The notes beneath the pieces are model-generated. The model had not been told where the DNA came from. It saw nothing but the letters and a program-made list of their open reading frames with translations, and searched no databases. DNA of 64,000 nucleotides from Cyanobacterium sp. uoEpiScrs1 (GTDB lineage Bacteria > Cyanobacteriota > Cyanobacteriia > Cyanobacteriales > Microcystaceae): positions 1,475,376 through 1,539,375 of the forward strand of contig NZ_OX373462.1 in the NCBI RefSeq assembly GCF_947331815.1, in the 5' to 3' direction. This document shows positions 31,458 to 41,762 of this stretch, in pieces (the stretch's first letter is position 1; each line of letters opens with the position of its first letter). The translations under genes and the position numbers were made by a program.

Positions 31458-31878
31458 CGTTATTAATCAGTTAAATAACCTAAAAATAAAACCGAGTACA
31501 AATACGATTAAATTCTAAAATATTTTCACATTCAAGAAAATATAAAAACGTTAAAATTTAGAAAAAAAATACTTCACCAATTACCACTAAATTAATATTT
31601 TTGATATCATAAATGCTTATTCAAGTGTACTAAAATTCAAGACTAACTAAACTATAAATTTTAACTATAGTTATGAACTAATTTATTTTCTCAAATAGCA
31701 AATAAATTCATAAATATTTAGGCTTCATATTATTATTGTGTTTTAATCAATTAAATTGGATTTAAGCTCATTACTTACCTTATTTTTTGTTGGACAAATA
31801 AAAATCAATTAAATTCTTTATATAAGTAAAAAATTATGATTTTGACTAAAAAGATAGAGTTATTAACTTCATATTTTT

Positions 31879-31910
31879 AAATCAATAATTAATATATTAA
31901 TTATTGATTT
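31879..31910. repeat. Perfect 32-bp palindrome
   Basis: Two 16-bp arms (AAATCAATAATTAATA and its complement) meet without a loop and are followed on the plus strand by a T-rich run. It lies about 470 bp after ycf23. Confidence 0.85.
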
Positions 31911-32023
31911 TTTTATTTTAAAAAATATTGCAAAGTAAAAGTAGTTAGTATTAATACTAATACCAGTTATTAACTATAGAAAATACAGACTTAAAAATAA
32001 ACTAGTATTTTTATAGAAAATCC

Positions 32024-32057
32024 ATTTTATATTTAATATATTTATTAAATATAAAAT
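32024..32057. repeat. 15-bp inverted repeat
   Basis: Arms 32024-32038 and 32043-32057 (ATTTTATATTTAATA and its complement) are perfect with a 4-nt loop TATT. It is purely A/T, so chance formation is less improbable than for the GC-containing members. Confidence 0.7.
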
Positions 32058-32652
32058 ATTTACTTTGACTAAAAGTATTTATTGATTTATATCCTACTAA
32101 AAATTTTATAATATTTTATAAAATCAAGATGATTATTCTAATAATAAGTTATATTAATTATTCAGTTTTTAATGTTAAAAATATAGAAAAAATAATTACA
32201 AAGAGTAATATATCTACGGTCTATCTTTTTAAGGTCATCTTAGCCACAACCTAATATAATTCTAGTTTTATATTATCTAGCTTATGACAATTTACAAAAT
32301 ATTATTCCAGGACACAAGTTGCCCAACATGCATAATTCAATTTTAGCAATATATTTAAGAATTCTTACTAAAAGTCATTATTATCTTTTTTCTTTTTCTT
32401 TCATATCGGAATATTGTCTTTGCTCTTTTTTGTCTATTTTTCTATTCTTATTTAAGTCTGGAGATTATTCTGTACTTTGACTAAAATCAATCAAAACATA
32501 AAAAATCAAGACTTTTATGTATGAATAATCGTCGATTATAATCTTAACTTGCTTTTGTTTATGGTTAACCTTATGAGAAGGAATAAAAAGTTTTTTATCA
32601 TTATAATAATTTTTTTATCTAGAATACGAAAAGTAAAAGTAAATTGATTAAT

Positions 32653-32691
32653 ATGACAGTCAGCAATTCTAGCAAAATTGCTGACTGTCAT
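32653..32691 (+). repeat. 16-bp GC-containing hairpin
   Basis: Arms 32653-32668 and 32676-32691 (ATGACAGTCAGCAATT and its complement) are perfect around loop CTAGCAA, and end in a T-rich stretch. It sits 54 bp before the start of the next small gene and could be a terminator for transcription entering from upstream or a leader element. Confidence 0.8.
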
Positions 32692-32744
32692 TTATCTTAT
32701 CCTTGAAATGATTGCAACTTAAACAGATTTTAAAAATTTTATTT

Positions 32745-32972
32745 ATGAATACTTCGATAATGAGGCAACTTTGGTCTATAGTGGAGGAAAGCCCTGCTAA
32801 AACCTTAATTAATCTAGATGACTCGGATTTAGTGAGTCAATTGCTGAATAAACTTAATGCACAATACTCCTTGTCTTCGGAAGATTTACAGGTCATAGAA
32901 GTTTATTTTAGTTCTAAAACCGTTTTAATTAAAGACATTGCCCGTTCTCGTTTAGAAAATATTTTCGACTGA
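32745..32972 (+). CDS. Small conserved hypothetical protein
   Basis: A soluble protein of about 75 aa from the ATG at 32745; an upstream in-frame ATG-like start at 32712 would add 11 AT-derived residues. The sequence MRQLWSIVEESPAKTLINLDDSDLV.QLL, followed by SLSSEDLQVIEVYFSSKT and IKDIARSRLE, is helical and looks like small cyanobacterial hypotheticals I have seen, but I cannot name the family. Non-random composition and retention in a decaying region suggest it is real. It precedes the ABC binding-protein gene on the same strand by 143 bp. Confidence 0.7.
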   Translation: MNTSIMRQLWSIVEESPAKTLINLDDSDLVSQLLNKLNAQYSLSSEDLQVIEVYFSSKTVLIKDIARSRLENIFD

Positions 32973-32993
32973 CCTATTGTTTAGCACTCACTC

Positions 32994-33072
32994 TTTTGAC
33001 AAAGTAACCATGGTTGGCAACTTTCACGATTACCCATCCCCACGTTGTGTTGAAACCATGAAAGTGTCAAAA
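32994..33072 (+). promoter_or_regulatory. Nested hairpin upstream of the ABC binding-protein gene
   Basis: The outer stem TTTTGACA/TGTCAAAA (32994-33001 and 33065-33072) encloses CATGGTT/AACCATG (33009-33015 and 33054-33060), which encloses CAAC/GTTG. This 79-nt fold lies between the small hypothetical gene and the lipoprotein start, just before its AAGGAG ribosome-binding site (33097-33102). It may be a leader element or a degraded terminator; no T tract follows. Confidence 0.5.
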
Positions 33073-33115
33073 TGGAGTACTTTAGTCTGTCCCGTTTAAG
33101 GAGCCATAACTTATA

Positions 33116-34873
33116 GTGATGAGGAAGTCGTTAAGGGATTGTTTTTCAGTTGTATCAGTCCTGCTATCCGTGGGAGTAACGTTTTTCCTATTGGCTTGTA
33201 GTCGCCAACAGGAAAATTTAAGTTCTCAGATAATACCTCAAGGACACAGTGAAACCCTAAATCTATTATACTGGCAGGCCCCTACCATTTTGAACCCTCA
33301 TCTTTCCACGGGATTTAAAGATTCTGAAGCTAGTCGTATTACATTAGAACCCCTCGCTAGTTATGACAATCAAGGTAACTTGATCCCATTTTTAGCCGCT
33401 GAGATTCCCTCAAGAGACAATGGGGGAATCTCTCCTGATGGCAAGTCGGTGACATGGAAGTTAAAAGAGGGAATCAAGTGGTCAGATGGAACCCCATTTA
33501 TGGCTGATGATGTGGTGTTTACCTATCAGTTCGTTACTAATCCTAAAGTAGGTTCAACTAGTGCCAACAACTATGTTAGTATCGAGACGGTTAAAGCGAT
33601 AGATAAAAATACGGTAAAGGTAGTTTTTAAGAAATCCAATCCAGCTTGGGATCTCCCTTTTGTTGGAGGAGGAGGAATGATATTACCTCGCCATCTTTAT
33701 AAAAACTATAACGGTGAAAATGCACGGCAAGCGCCTGAAAATCTGATTCCTATTGGTACAGGTCCTTATAAGGTCGTGGAATTTAAACCCGGGAATGTAG
33801 TAGTTTACGAAGTAAATTCTCATTTTCGGGAAGTTGATAAATTAGGGTTTAAGAAAATAAAATTAAAAGGGGGTGGAGATGCTACCTCTGCCGCGCGGGC
33901 AGTTTTACAAACAGGAGATGTAGATTATGCTTATAATCTACAGGTTGAAGTTAATATCCTAAATCAATTGGCAGCAGGTGGAGCTGGAAAAATAAAATCT
34001 ATTTTTGGGGGCACTAGCGAAAGAATTTTAATTAATTTAACCGATCCAAATAAAGCAACAATAGAAGGAGAAAAATCTAGTTTAAAATTTCCTCATCCTT
34101 TTTTTCAAAGTAAGCAAGTAAGAGAGGCTTTTAGTTTAGCAATAGATCGAGATACTATCGCTCAACAGTTATATGGAGTAACTGGAAAAGCTATATCAAA
34201 CTTTTTAATTGCTCCTCTACAATACAATTCTCCTAATACAAGTTACGAGTTTAATCTGGAGAAGGCATCACAGTTATTGGATAAGGAGGGGTGGAAGGAC
34301 TCTAATAATAATGGAATTCGAGATAAAAATGGAATAGAAATGAAAATAGTGTTTCAAACATCAGTAAACCCCCTACGCCAAAAGACACAAGAAGTTATTA
34401 AGCAGGGATTACAAAAAATAGGTGTAGGGGTTGAACTAAAAAACGTTGATGCAAGTATTTTCTTTTCTAGTGATCCATCGAACAATGATACGGTAGAACA
34501 TTTTTATTCTGATTTAGAAATGTTTACGACAGGAAATACGAACCCTGATCCTAGTACCTACATGAAAACCTATATGTGTGATACCATTCCTCAAAAATCA
34601 AATAATTGGTCTGGAGATAACTATTCTCGGTATTGCAACCCAGCATATGATAGACTATGGCAACAAGCAGTCCAAGAATTAGATACTAAAAAACGGCAGA
34701 AAATTTTTATTGCAATGAACGACATGCTGGTTAATGATTTTATTGTAATTCCCTTAATTCATCGAGCTGATGTTGTTGGAATTAGTACTAGCATTCAGGG
34801 ATTTGAATCAACCCCTTGGGACTTTAATACATGGAATATTAAAGACTGGAAGACATATGAAGTTGACTCTTAA
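33116..34873 (+). CDS. Peptide-type ABC transporter substrate-binding lipoprotein
   Basis: Periplasmic-face solute-binding protein of family 5 (OppA/DppA-like), which captures oligopeptides, nickel or opines. It has 585 aa and a lipoprotein signal with hydrophobic core at about 10-27 and lipobox LLAC (Cys28). Conserved segments are LEPLASYD, PDGKSVTWKLKEGIKWSDGTPF, ADDVVFTYQF, IGTGPYKVVEFKPG, VREAFSLAIDR. It starts at GTG 33116 or ATG 33119; an AAGGAG lies about 13 nt upstream. A related permease gene lies 1 kb downstream. No ATPase or second permease is nearby. Confidence 0.9.
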   Translation: MMRKSLRDCFSVVSVLLSVGVTFFLLACSRQQENLSSQIIPQGHSETLNLLYWQAPTILNPHLSTGFKDSEASRITLEPLASYDNQGNLIPFLAAEIPSRDNGGISPDGKSVTWKLKEGIKWSDGTPFMADDVVFTYQFVTNPKVGSTSANNYVSIETVKAIDKNTVKVVFKKSNPAWDLPFVGGGGMILPRHLYKNYNGENARQAPENLIPIGTGPYKVVEFKPGNVVVYEVNSHFREVDKLGFKKIKLKGGGDATSAARAVLQTGDVDYAYNLQVEVNILNQLAAGGAGKIKSIFGGTSERILINLTDPNKATIEGEKSSLKFPHPFFQSKQVREAFSLAIDRDTIAQQLYGVTGKAISNFLIAPLQYNSPNTSYEFNLEKASQLLDKEGWKDSNNNGIRDKNGIEMKIVFQTSVNPLRQKTQEVIKQGLQKIGVGVELKNVDASIFFSSDPSNNDTVEHFYSDLEMFTTGNTNPDPSTYMKTYMCDTIPQKSNNWSGDNYSRYCNPAYDRLWQQAVQELDTKKRQKIFIAMNDMLVNDFIVIPLIHRADVVGISTSIQGFESTPWDFNTWNIKDWKTYEVDS

Positions 34874-35879
34874 CTCGAGTATCAATAAATAATGTGAAAT
34901 TCAATCGTTAACCCTTACTGAGATAGTAAGGGAACAACAGTTTAGATAAAAAATGCCTGAGAAACATTATTTAGCTCGAAGTACTTATCTTTTTAGACTA
35001 AAAAACTGACTACTTTTGTCTTTGTATTAGAAAAAGTCTCAGAGAGGAATATTTTAAGGAGATAGGCTCTGTGCTCACTACAGCAGCTAAATTTAACTTT
35101 AATAAACAAATTGCATTTTCCAAAACATACTAGATTAGTATAAGTTATAAATTGATAATTTGGATAGTAAAAATATAAAGCAAAAGGAAGAGAAGAAAAT
35201 AAACATTAATAAGTAAACTATCCCCAAAATCATTCTAATAGTTAAAATATTGAAATTTTTATTAAATGGAAAAGTATATTTATCTTGAGGGAGTTTGGGG
35301 ATAATAAAAATGATGTTGTATAAATAAGTACGGATAATACCATCTGTATTTTAGCTTAAAATATAGAAACATATGGCTGATTAGATAATAAAAATTTATT
35401 TGATATTTACCTTAAAAAATTTTTTTTAGTAATAAGGGAGCTATGAAATAGATTATATATATCTTTTCATGAACTTGGAGCAGGATTGAAGTCAACTAAA
35501 AGAAAGTTTAGGAGTCTAGTTCTATAGATAGAAGACAGGCTACTATAATAAGCTAGGTCCTTGAATGGTAATATGTATGTGGATTTATTAGAATACTCAT
35601 ATGACAAACTTTACATAATTAAATTTTACTGCTGAAATTTAACTATGCCGAATAACGAACATCTAGCTAAAGTGGCAGATTATTTTATAACAAAAAATAA
35701 AAAATTACCCATAGTAGGGATTTAAAAAGTATTGTTAAATTGTTATTATATTTGATGTTCTCTTACAAAAGTAATTAAAAATTTAACTAATTATCATTGG
35801 ACAAGTTTACCGTATTTTTTTAGAGTGGTATGTATAATAGTTAAATTGCATAAAACTCAATCTGTTAGGTTTTTAAAAA
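34874..35879. other. AT-rich spacer between ABC genes
   Basis: A 1-kb gap splitting the binding protein from its likely permease. It holds a hairpin at 34912-34932 (CCCTTACT/AGTAAGGG, loop GAGAT, no T tract) 38 bp past the lipoprotein stop. I looked for an OppC-like remnant and see none. A 26-codon frame at about 35644 (MPNNEHLAKVADYF...) is too short to call. Confidence 0.55.
34912..34932 (+). terminator. Hairpin after the binding-protein gene
   Basis: The 8-bp stem CCCTTACT/AGTAAGGG has a 5-nt loop and lies 39 bp past the stop codon. It lacks the T tract of an efficient intrinsic terminator, so it may instead protect the 3' end. Confidence 0.55.
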
Positions 35880-36848
35880 ATGATATCTTACTTAATTAAG
35901 CGTTTATCAACTGCTATTCCTACTCTACTTGTTATTAGTATTGTTATTTTTACTATTTTAGCTTTGGCTCCAGGTAACCCACTGGGAGAATTCGCTTCTA
36001 ATCCTGCTATTACGCCAGAGATAAGAGAAAATATTCGTAAAAGTCTAGGATTAGATCAACCAATTTATATCCGTTATACTAAATGGATTTTAGCTTTTAT
36101 TCGCGGAGATTTAGGCTATTCATTCACCAGTAAAAGCCCAGTTATTGAGCTGATTATGCAACGAATTCCCATTACATTATGGGTTACTGGAACTGCTTAC
36201 CTCTTTAGTTTTTTGATTGCCTTTCCCTTAGGAATCGTTGCTGTCTTAAAGAGACATTCATGGATAGATCAAGTTGCAACTACTTTTACTTTCCTGGGGT
36301 TTTCTTTGCCAACTTTTATAACAGGATTGTTATTTATTTTAATATTCAGCGTTAAACTAAGATGGCTTCCCTTCATCTACGATAGCACGCTACAAATAAC
36401 TAATTGGTCAAGTTTTATTGAGCAAATCAAACAATCTATTATGCCGGTTTGTGTATTAGCTTTATATCAATCAGCGATTTTAATGAGATTTTTCCGTTCA
36501 GCTATCTTAGATGAACTTTCCCAAGAATATGTCCGCACTGCCTATGCTAAAGGATTAGGTAGTTTTACTATTTTAAACAAACATATCTTACGGAATGCCA
36601 TGATCCCTGTTATAACCTTGATAGCTTTAGATATTCCTACAATTTTTACTGGAGCATTAATTACAGAACAGGTGTTTCATGTTCCCGGAATTGGGGCTTT
36701 ATTAATCGAATCTATTTATCGTGGTGATACTCCGGTAATTATGTCCATCACCTTTATCTATGCAATTTTAATTCTTATTGGCAACTTTATTGCTGATTTT
36801 ACTTATAGTTTTTTAGATCCACGTGTTAAGTTAGATCTAAAAAAATAA
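35880..36848 (+). CDS. ABC transporter permease, OppB/DppB type
   Basis: Inner-membrane permease of 322 aa with six predicted membrane segments. The N-terminal signature YLIKRLSTAIPTLLVISIVIF and GDLGYSF are typical of DppB/OppB, and the cytoplasmic EAA-type loop (EYVRTAYAKGLGSFTILNKHILRNA) that docks on the ATPase is intact, as is the C-terminal FADFTYSFLDPRVK. It presumably works with the lipoprotein encoded upstream. Its usual partner OppC and the ATPases must lie elsewhere or be lost. Substrate unknown. Confidence 0.92.
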   Translation: MISYLIKRLSTAIPTLLVISIVIFTILALAPGNPLGEFASNPAITPEIRENIRKSLGLDQPIYIRYTKWILAFIRGDLGYSFTSKSPVIELIMQRIPITLWVTGTAYLFSFLIAFPLGIVAVLKRHSWIDQVATTFTFLGFSLPTFITGLLFILIFSVKLRWLPFIYDSTLQITNWSSFIEQIKQSIMPVCVLALYQSAILMRFFRSAILDELSQEYVRTAYAKGLGSFTILNKHILRNAMIPVITLIALDIPTIFTGALITEQVFHVPGIGALLIESIYRGDTPVIMSITFIYAILILIGNFIADFTYSFLDPRVKLDLKK

Positions 36849-38006
36849 TTGTATTAGCTATGTATATTTTTCTTGATTATTGATACTTTTTATATAAATA
36901 TTTTGATGACCTATTATAAATATAGACAGTATATCAGTTCTTACTCATTATTTATTTTAGATCAATGATTAAGTATTAGCCAAGTATTGATTTCTGTCAT
37001 AATTCATGGTTTATATCTATTAGCAATTAGGTACTGAATGAACTTTTTTATATTTTGTGTCCAATCTATTTACTCAGTAATTAATTGAATATTATTTATT
37101 TTAATACTATATTGCTGTTAAACTTTGATTAAAAAAATAAAAAATATTGATAAATCTTGTCTCAGATAATCCTAGTTATTAACATAATTTTTTATTATGT
37201 TTTAGCTTTGGAAATTATAGTTTTAGAGGAATAATTATTTTACATATAAATATTATTTAACCTAGTTAATCTCATGATAAGTTTTATTAACTGGTTAAAG
37301 TCTTAATTTTTTTACTTATAGAGAAGAATTCTTCTAGCAATTGGACTCATTGATTGACAAAAGATTATTCTTATGTGAAGATATATTTATATTTTATGTT
37401 CAATGTAAGTTAAATAAGCAATGCTAAGATGCTATAGAGATTATCTTAATCAGTCTGTCTTGAGTACAGATTTTATTAATTACTAATTTGATTATTTCCC
37501 ACTTCTAATTATCACGGTGAGTTTTTATTTTAGATAATGACGTGAACTCTTAACATAATAAAAATGGTTTTACCGTTAATTTTGACACCCAATACTTAAT
37601 AGTATACGAGGATGTTACTGCTTTGATAAAATACAGCTAAAGTAATCACTATATTTTAAGTTCACAAGATAAAAAGTTTTTGAGGATCATTAAAAATGAT
37701 ATACTCTTATTTATAGAATATCGACATTAAAAAACTAGAACAAGACAAACTTATAAAATAAGAAAATATCACCGAGCTCTTATATTCTAAAAATTGAAAT
37801 ATTCGACAATGAGAGTAGGAAGATTAACAATAATTAGAATAAATCTTTTTAACAAATTCTAAACGATAGTATCTAAGGCAATTGCCTAAGCCTATAAAAT
37901 TAAGTCTGATAGTTTGGATACAAAGCAACTCCTGCATTTATCAACGGTAATCAATGCTAGAAATCATAAAATTTACTTTAGTTTAAATACTTAAAATAGC
38001 AGCAAC
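36849..38006. other. AT-rich spacer, nothing recognised
   Basis: A 1.16-kb region between the permease and trpF. The only structure noted is an 8-bp hairpin with a T5 loop (AACATAAT/ATTATGTT, 37181-37201). No remnant of an oppC gene could be read in any frame by eye. Confidence 0.55.
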
Positions 38007-38648
38007 ATGAGAATCAAGATTTGTGGAATCACAAAATTATCCCAAGGAAAAGCGATTGCTCAATTAGGAGCTACTATGTTGGGTTTTATCTGCGTTCACC
38101 GATCTCCACGTTATATTAGACCCTTTCAAATTCAAGCTGTGATTAAGGAACTACCAACAACAGTTGGTTGTATTGGGGTTTTTGCTAATGCTAGTTTATT
38201 GGAAATAGAACAAGTTCTCAATAAAGCAGAGTTAACTGGGATACAATTACATGGAGATGAGTCACCTTGGTTTTGTAGTCAAATCAAACAACGTTTTTCT
38301 CATGTTGAACTGATTAAAGCGTTTAGAATTAAGACTCCTCAATCCTTAAAAGTTATACCTGCTTATTTTGATAAAGTAGACACACTATTGTTAGATGCCC
38401 ACCATCCTACTTTATTAGGAGGAACTGGTCTCACTTTAAATTGGGAAATTTTAGAAGGATTTGACCCACCTCTTCCTTGGCTATTGGCGGGTGGATTAAC
38501 TCCTAATAATATAAAGCAATCTCTAACACGGTTACACCCGAATGGAATTGATCTTTCTAGTGGTGTTGAGTGCTCACCTGGTAATAAAAATTTAACAAAA
38601 GTAGCTGAGTTATTTACGTTACTTCAAAATATTAATCTTTTAGAATAA
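38007..38648 (+). CDS. trpF: Phosphoribosylanthranilate isomerase
   Basis: TIM-barrel enzyme of tryptophan synthesis (Amadori rearrangement of phosphoribosylanthranilate). It has 213 aa. Catalytic Cys7 is in MRIKICGITK and the Asp is in DTLLLDAHHP; the phosphate-binding ends GGTGLTLNWE, LLAGGLTPNNI and GIDLSSGVE are intact. It is a solitary gene, as is common in cyanobacteria where trp genes are scattered. Its intact state implies tryptophan is still made by this organism. Confidence 0.96.
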   Translation: MRIKICGITKLSQGKAIAQLGATMLGFICVHRSPRYIRPFQIQAVIKELPTTVGCIGVFANASLLEIEQVLNKAELTGIQLHGDESPWFCSQIKQRFSHVELIKAFRIKTPQSLKVIPAYFDKVDTLLLDAHHPTLLGGTGLTLNWEILEGFDPPLPWLLAGGLTPNNIKQSLTRLHPNGIDLSSGVECSPGNKNLTKVAELFTLLQNINLLE

Positions 38649-39412
38649 AATCCTACTAAATTTACTAGATAAAAATAAAAAAATTAATAAAGATTGTTAT
38701 TAAAAAGAATAAGTTTGTCAAAAACAATAACTACTTATGTGGTTAGTATTATGAAAGTTATTGGCACAAAATAATACTGGAATCGATGTAATAACTTAAC
38801 TTAATTAAATGATTAGATTGTTAATAAAATGGAAATAGCTTGATTGATTAAAACCTTCTATTCATTAGAGAACTCTTATTAACGTAATACTTTAAAGTAT
38901 CAAAAATATGTCTTAGATAACAAGAGCCGTATATTTTGAATTAATTAAATCTTATTTGAGAAAAATATACTTTGTTTTTTTTAAACTGGTGTAGATGGAG
39001 TTTCCACTATAATATATAAATATTTTGACAGTATTTAGATGACTTAAGGATTAAGATTTAGTTTAAATTTATAAAACTGTAGTTTAGTTAGAACACCTGC
39101 TAAATTTATATTTAATTAGAAACAAATAAACAATCTTTTTGTCTATAATGGTAAAGTATTTGTACTACTACTATGTACAAAAATTTTTATTGTACTGAAT
39201 AACGTATCACACTAAAAATTAGTAATAGACAGAGCGATAATGGAATCTATAGTAGTACAATTTATATATCAATTTTTTATTTTGTTTTTTAAACTTATTT
39301 TTATTCAGGATATTAACTAATAGTTAAATTACATCTGTAATATTAATAATTTTATAACTACATAATTATTAGTTTGAATATTTAATTATTGAGTAAATAA
39401 AAATAAAATCAG

Positions 39413-39441
39413 TCTCATTATATAAATTTTTTATAATGAGA
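39413..39441. repeat. 10-bp inverted repeat
   Basis: TCTCATTATA (39413-39422) pairs with TATAATGAGA (39432-39441) around a T-rich loop. Confidence 0.65.
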
Positions 39442-39606
39442 TAGATCATAAGATAATAATTACTAACCAATCAAACTAACTAAGTTAAAAAATAATCACT
39501 ATTAAAGTTGACTTAGAACTAAAAACTTATTCTAAAATCATAAAAGTAAAATTTTTGTATTTGAATATCAAAGCCTAAAAAATCAAAATTTGTAGGTTAA
39601 ATAAGT

Positions 39607-39644
39607 TTATAATAAATGATTGATATGTTAATCATTTATTATAA
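39607..39644. repeat. 15-bp inverted repeat
   Basis: Arms 39607-39621 and 39630-39644 (TTATAATAAATGATT and its complement) are perfect with an 8-nt loop. Confidence 0.8.
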
Positions 39645-39996
39645 AAATAATTTTACTTATCATAAATAATAGTAGCAAAATAACTTTGATTTAATATCAA
39701 AAATAAAAAAATAGTTAAAAATTCATAATATTTATATTTAAATATATTAGCTAAGTAGTCAGTCTAATTAAATATCAATTTTGAGGTTTAAACTAAATTT
39801 AAATTACTTAAATATAAATATACTTATATCTAGCCACTCACTAACGAAAATGAAAAAGAAAATATTCTGTTTAATATTAGTCTCTAAATACACTGGTTTA
39901 TAGCTTTTAGTCATCCTTTAATTATTATTTTTAATTTTCTTTATTAGCTTTAAGATAAACTTTTGTAGAAAGATAATTATTTATTATAATTAGTCC

Positions 39997-40048
39997 TAAA
40001 ATAGTCTGACTGATATTTTTTATAAAAAATATCAGTCAGACTATTTTA
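39997..40048. repeat. Perfect 52-bp palindrome
   Basis: Arms 39997-40022 and 40023-40048 are exact reverse complements with no loop; the core AGTCTGACTGATA gives it G-C content. It ends 64 bp past the stop codon of the CPBP gene (40112), so a bidirectional terminator for the minus-strand cluster is plausible, but zero-loop symmetry is unusual for one. Confidence 0.92.
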
Positions 40049-40111
40049 AAATTTCTGTACTTATTTTAGAAATACTATTAATTATTTAATTTAAAAATAC
40101 TCAGTTAGATA

Positions 40112-41710
40112 CTACTTAATACTGCTACCTAATAAAAACAAATTTAACAATGTTCCGCTATTCCAAAGGCTATGAACTAACATAGAAGACAAAAGATTGC
40201 GCGACTTAGTATAAACTACTCCTAATACTATACCTAAAATCCCTAAAGGAAGCACTTCCGATAAGTTTAAATGAGCAAGGGCAAAAATGACACTACTTAT
40301 ACTAATAGCTGCCCAAACTGGAATATAACGAGTCAGAGAAGGTAGCAGAAATCCCCGAAACATAATTTCTTCATAAAAAGGAGCCGCGAGAGAAGCGGTG
40401 AAGTAGAAGATAGCTAGAACCACCTTATCTTGGGATTCTAATGCTAAAAATAATAAGGGATTACTACCACCTTGACCATCCCATATGTATTGATTAATCA
40501 AGGAGACAATAATTACCAAAGGTAAAGCAACTAAGTACCCCCCAACTCCCCATGCTAAACAATTACTTTTAAGCTTGAATCTAAACCAACCTTTTGGCAG
40601 AGGAAAATAGGATTTAATTGACCAGTAAAGTACGGAAAAACCAGCTAACGTCATAGATAAATAACTAACTAATATATAAAAGGCTTTTTGCCGTAGACTA
40701 AGGTCAGTAAGTTCAAATGGAAAAAAATTAAATACAACAGGAAATATAATTTGTCCGAAAAAGAAAAATCCCACAATTAAAACTTGCCAAATAGTTTCAG
40801 CATCCCAAGGAGATGTCCAAGATAGTCTTTTATCAATGTATAAAATAGACTCCTGTTTTTTAAAAAATAGTTGGGTCAATAGGAATATAAGTAAAGCAAC
40901 CCCAATAATTCCTAATAATACTGGAATAATACTAATCCAAATCAATTTAATAATTGTTTTGTTTGCCTTTTCTTTTTGTCGATTTTCTAATGAAATTAGA
41001 TCAGCTTGTCTATCTTGAACTGTGTAAAGCCTTTTTAGGGCTTGATAACTAAACCAACCGTTTAGATTACTTTGTATCTGCAACTCTGCATCTGGCAATA
41101 TCTTAGGATTATCATTCCATAAATTTATTAAAATATTAGCAATTGTTCCTGTTTTAGAATCTAAATTGCTTGCGCTATTATCAGCTAACAATAGCTTCCA
41201 ACCCTTAACTGCCCTTGATTTGTCTCCTTGTTTAACTATTAAAATTCCTAGTTTCAATTTTAAATTATTAATTATTTCTTTTTGACTATTAATATTAGTT
41301 ACTAACTGCTCTTGATTTGCAGAATATTTTGAATTACCACTCGAATTTATAGAATGATTTTTAACTCCTAATAAAGTTGAATTATGAGTTATAAGATCAA
41401 ATTTATTTTCCAGTTCATTTAAGTTATTCTGAGAGGTTTTAATAGCAGTTTTATATCTATTAGAAATTACTTTATAGGGATCTTTGCCAATTAATACATT
41501 TTTAAATTCTATAAAATTAAGATTAGTCTCAGCTTGACTAATCTTTGAGTCTCTACTAAAAAAACCCGAAGATTGTAAAACTAAATTAGTGTGATATAGC
41601 TCAAGATTAACCTGCACTTGGGGCTGGTTAATACTATCAATTAATGAAAATAATACAGGAATTAAAGAAATAATTGTTAATATCAATAAGATCCATCGTT
41701 TTGCCGACAT
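40112..41710 (-). CDS. CPBP-family intramembrane metalloprotease with N-terminal extension
   Basis: Membrane protein of 532 aa. An N-terminal membrane anchor (about 7-27) is followed by a soluble helical part (about 30-250), then a cluster of membrane segments holding the CPBP/Abi motifs: EEIMFRGF (EExxxR), FALAHLN (FxxxH) and HSLWN (HxxxN). Members include Rce1-like prenyl-protein proteases and many of unknown substrate. It is the last gene of a minus-strand run beginning at 44944, 52 bp after the GT39 gene. A palindrome lies just beyond its end. Substrate unknown. Confidence 0.87.
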   Translation of the reverse strand: MSAKRWILLILTIISLIPVLFSLIDSINQPQVQVNLELYHTNLVLQSSGFFSRDSKISQAETNLNFIEFKNVLIGKDPYKVISNRYKTAIKTSQNNLNELENKFDLITHNSTLLGVKNHSINSSGNSKYSANQEQLVTNINSQKEIINNLKLKLGILIVKQGDKSRAVKGWKLLLADNSASNLDSKTGTIANILINLWNDNPKILPDAELQIQSNLNGWFSYQALKRLYTVQDRQADLISLENRQKEKANKTIIKLIWISIIPVLLGIIGVALLIFLLTQLFFKKQESILYIDKRLSWTSPWDAETIWQVLIVGFFFFGQIIFPVVFNFFPFELTDLSLRQKAFYILVSYLSMTLAGFSVLYWSIKSYFPLPKGWFRFKLKSNCLAWGVGGYLVALPLVIIVSLINQYIWDGQGGSNPLLFLALESQDKVVLAIFYFTASLAAPFYEEIMFRGFLLPSLTRYIPVWAAISISSVIFALAHLNLSEVLPLGILGIVLGVVYTKSRNLLSSMLVHSLWNSGTLLNLFLLGSSIK

Positions 41711-41762
41711 AACTTTTACCTATCTTAAAAATGAAAATTTTAATCTAAACTTTTTATTACTA

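Larger units (their letters stand above)
31410..32711. other. AT-rich spacer with three inverted repeats
   Basis: A 1.3-kb gap between ycf23 and a small conserved gene, both on the plus strand. It contains a terminator-like hairpin (31429-31457), a perfect palindrome (31879-31910), an inverted repeat (32024-32057) and a GC-richer hairpin (32653-32691). The remainder is extremely AT-rich and unrecognised. Confidence 0.6.
38649..40111. other. Convergent AT-rich spacer with three inverted repeats
   Basis: A 1.46-kb gap between trpF (+) and the CPBP protease gene (-). It contains inverted repeats at 39413-39441, 39607-39644 and 39997-40048, plus a 7-bp TTTGTAC/GTACAAA pair near 39160. No coding remnant is recognised. 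Confidence 0.6.

Noticed and set aside
35644..35730. Short plus-strand frame before the ABC permease
   Set aside because: Only about 26 codons with no family resemblance; cannot be separated from chance.
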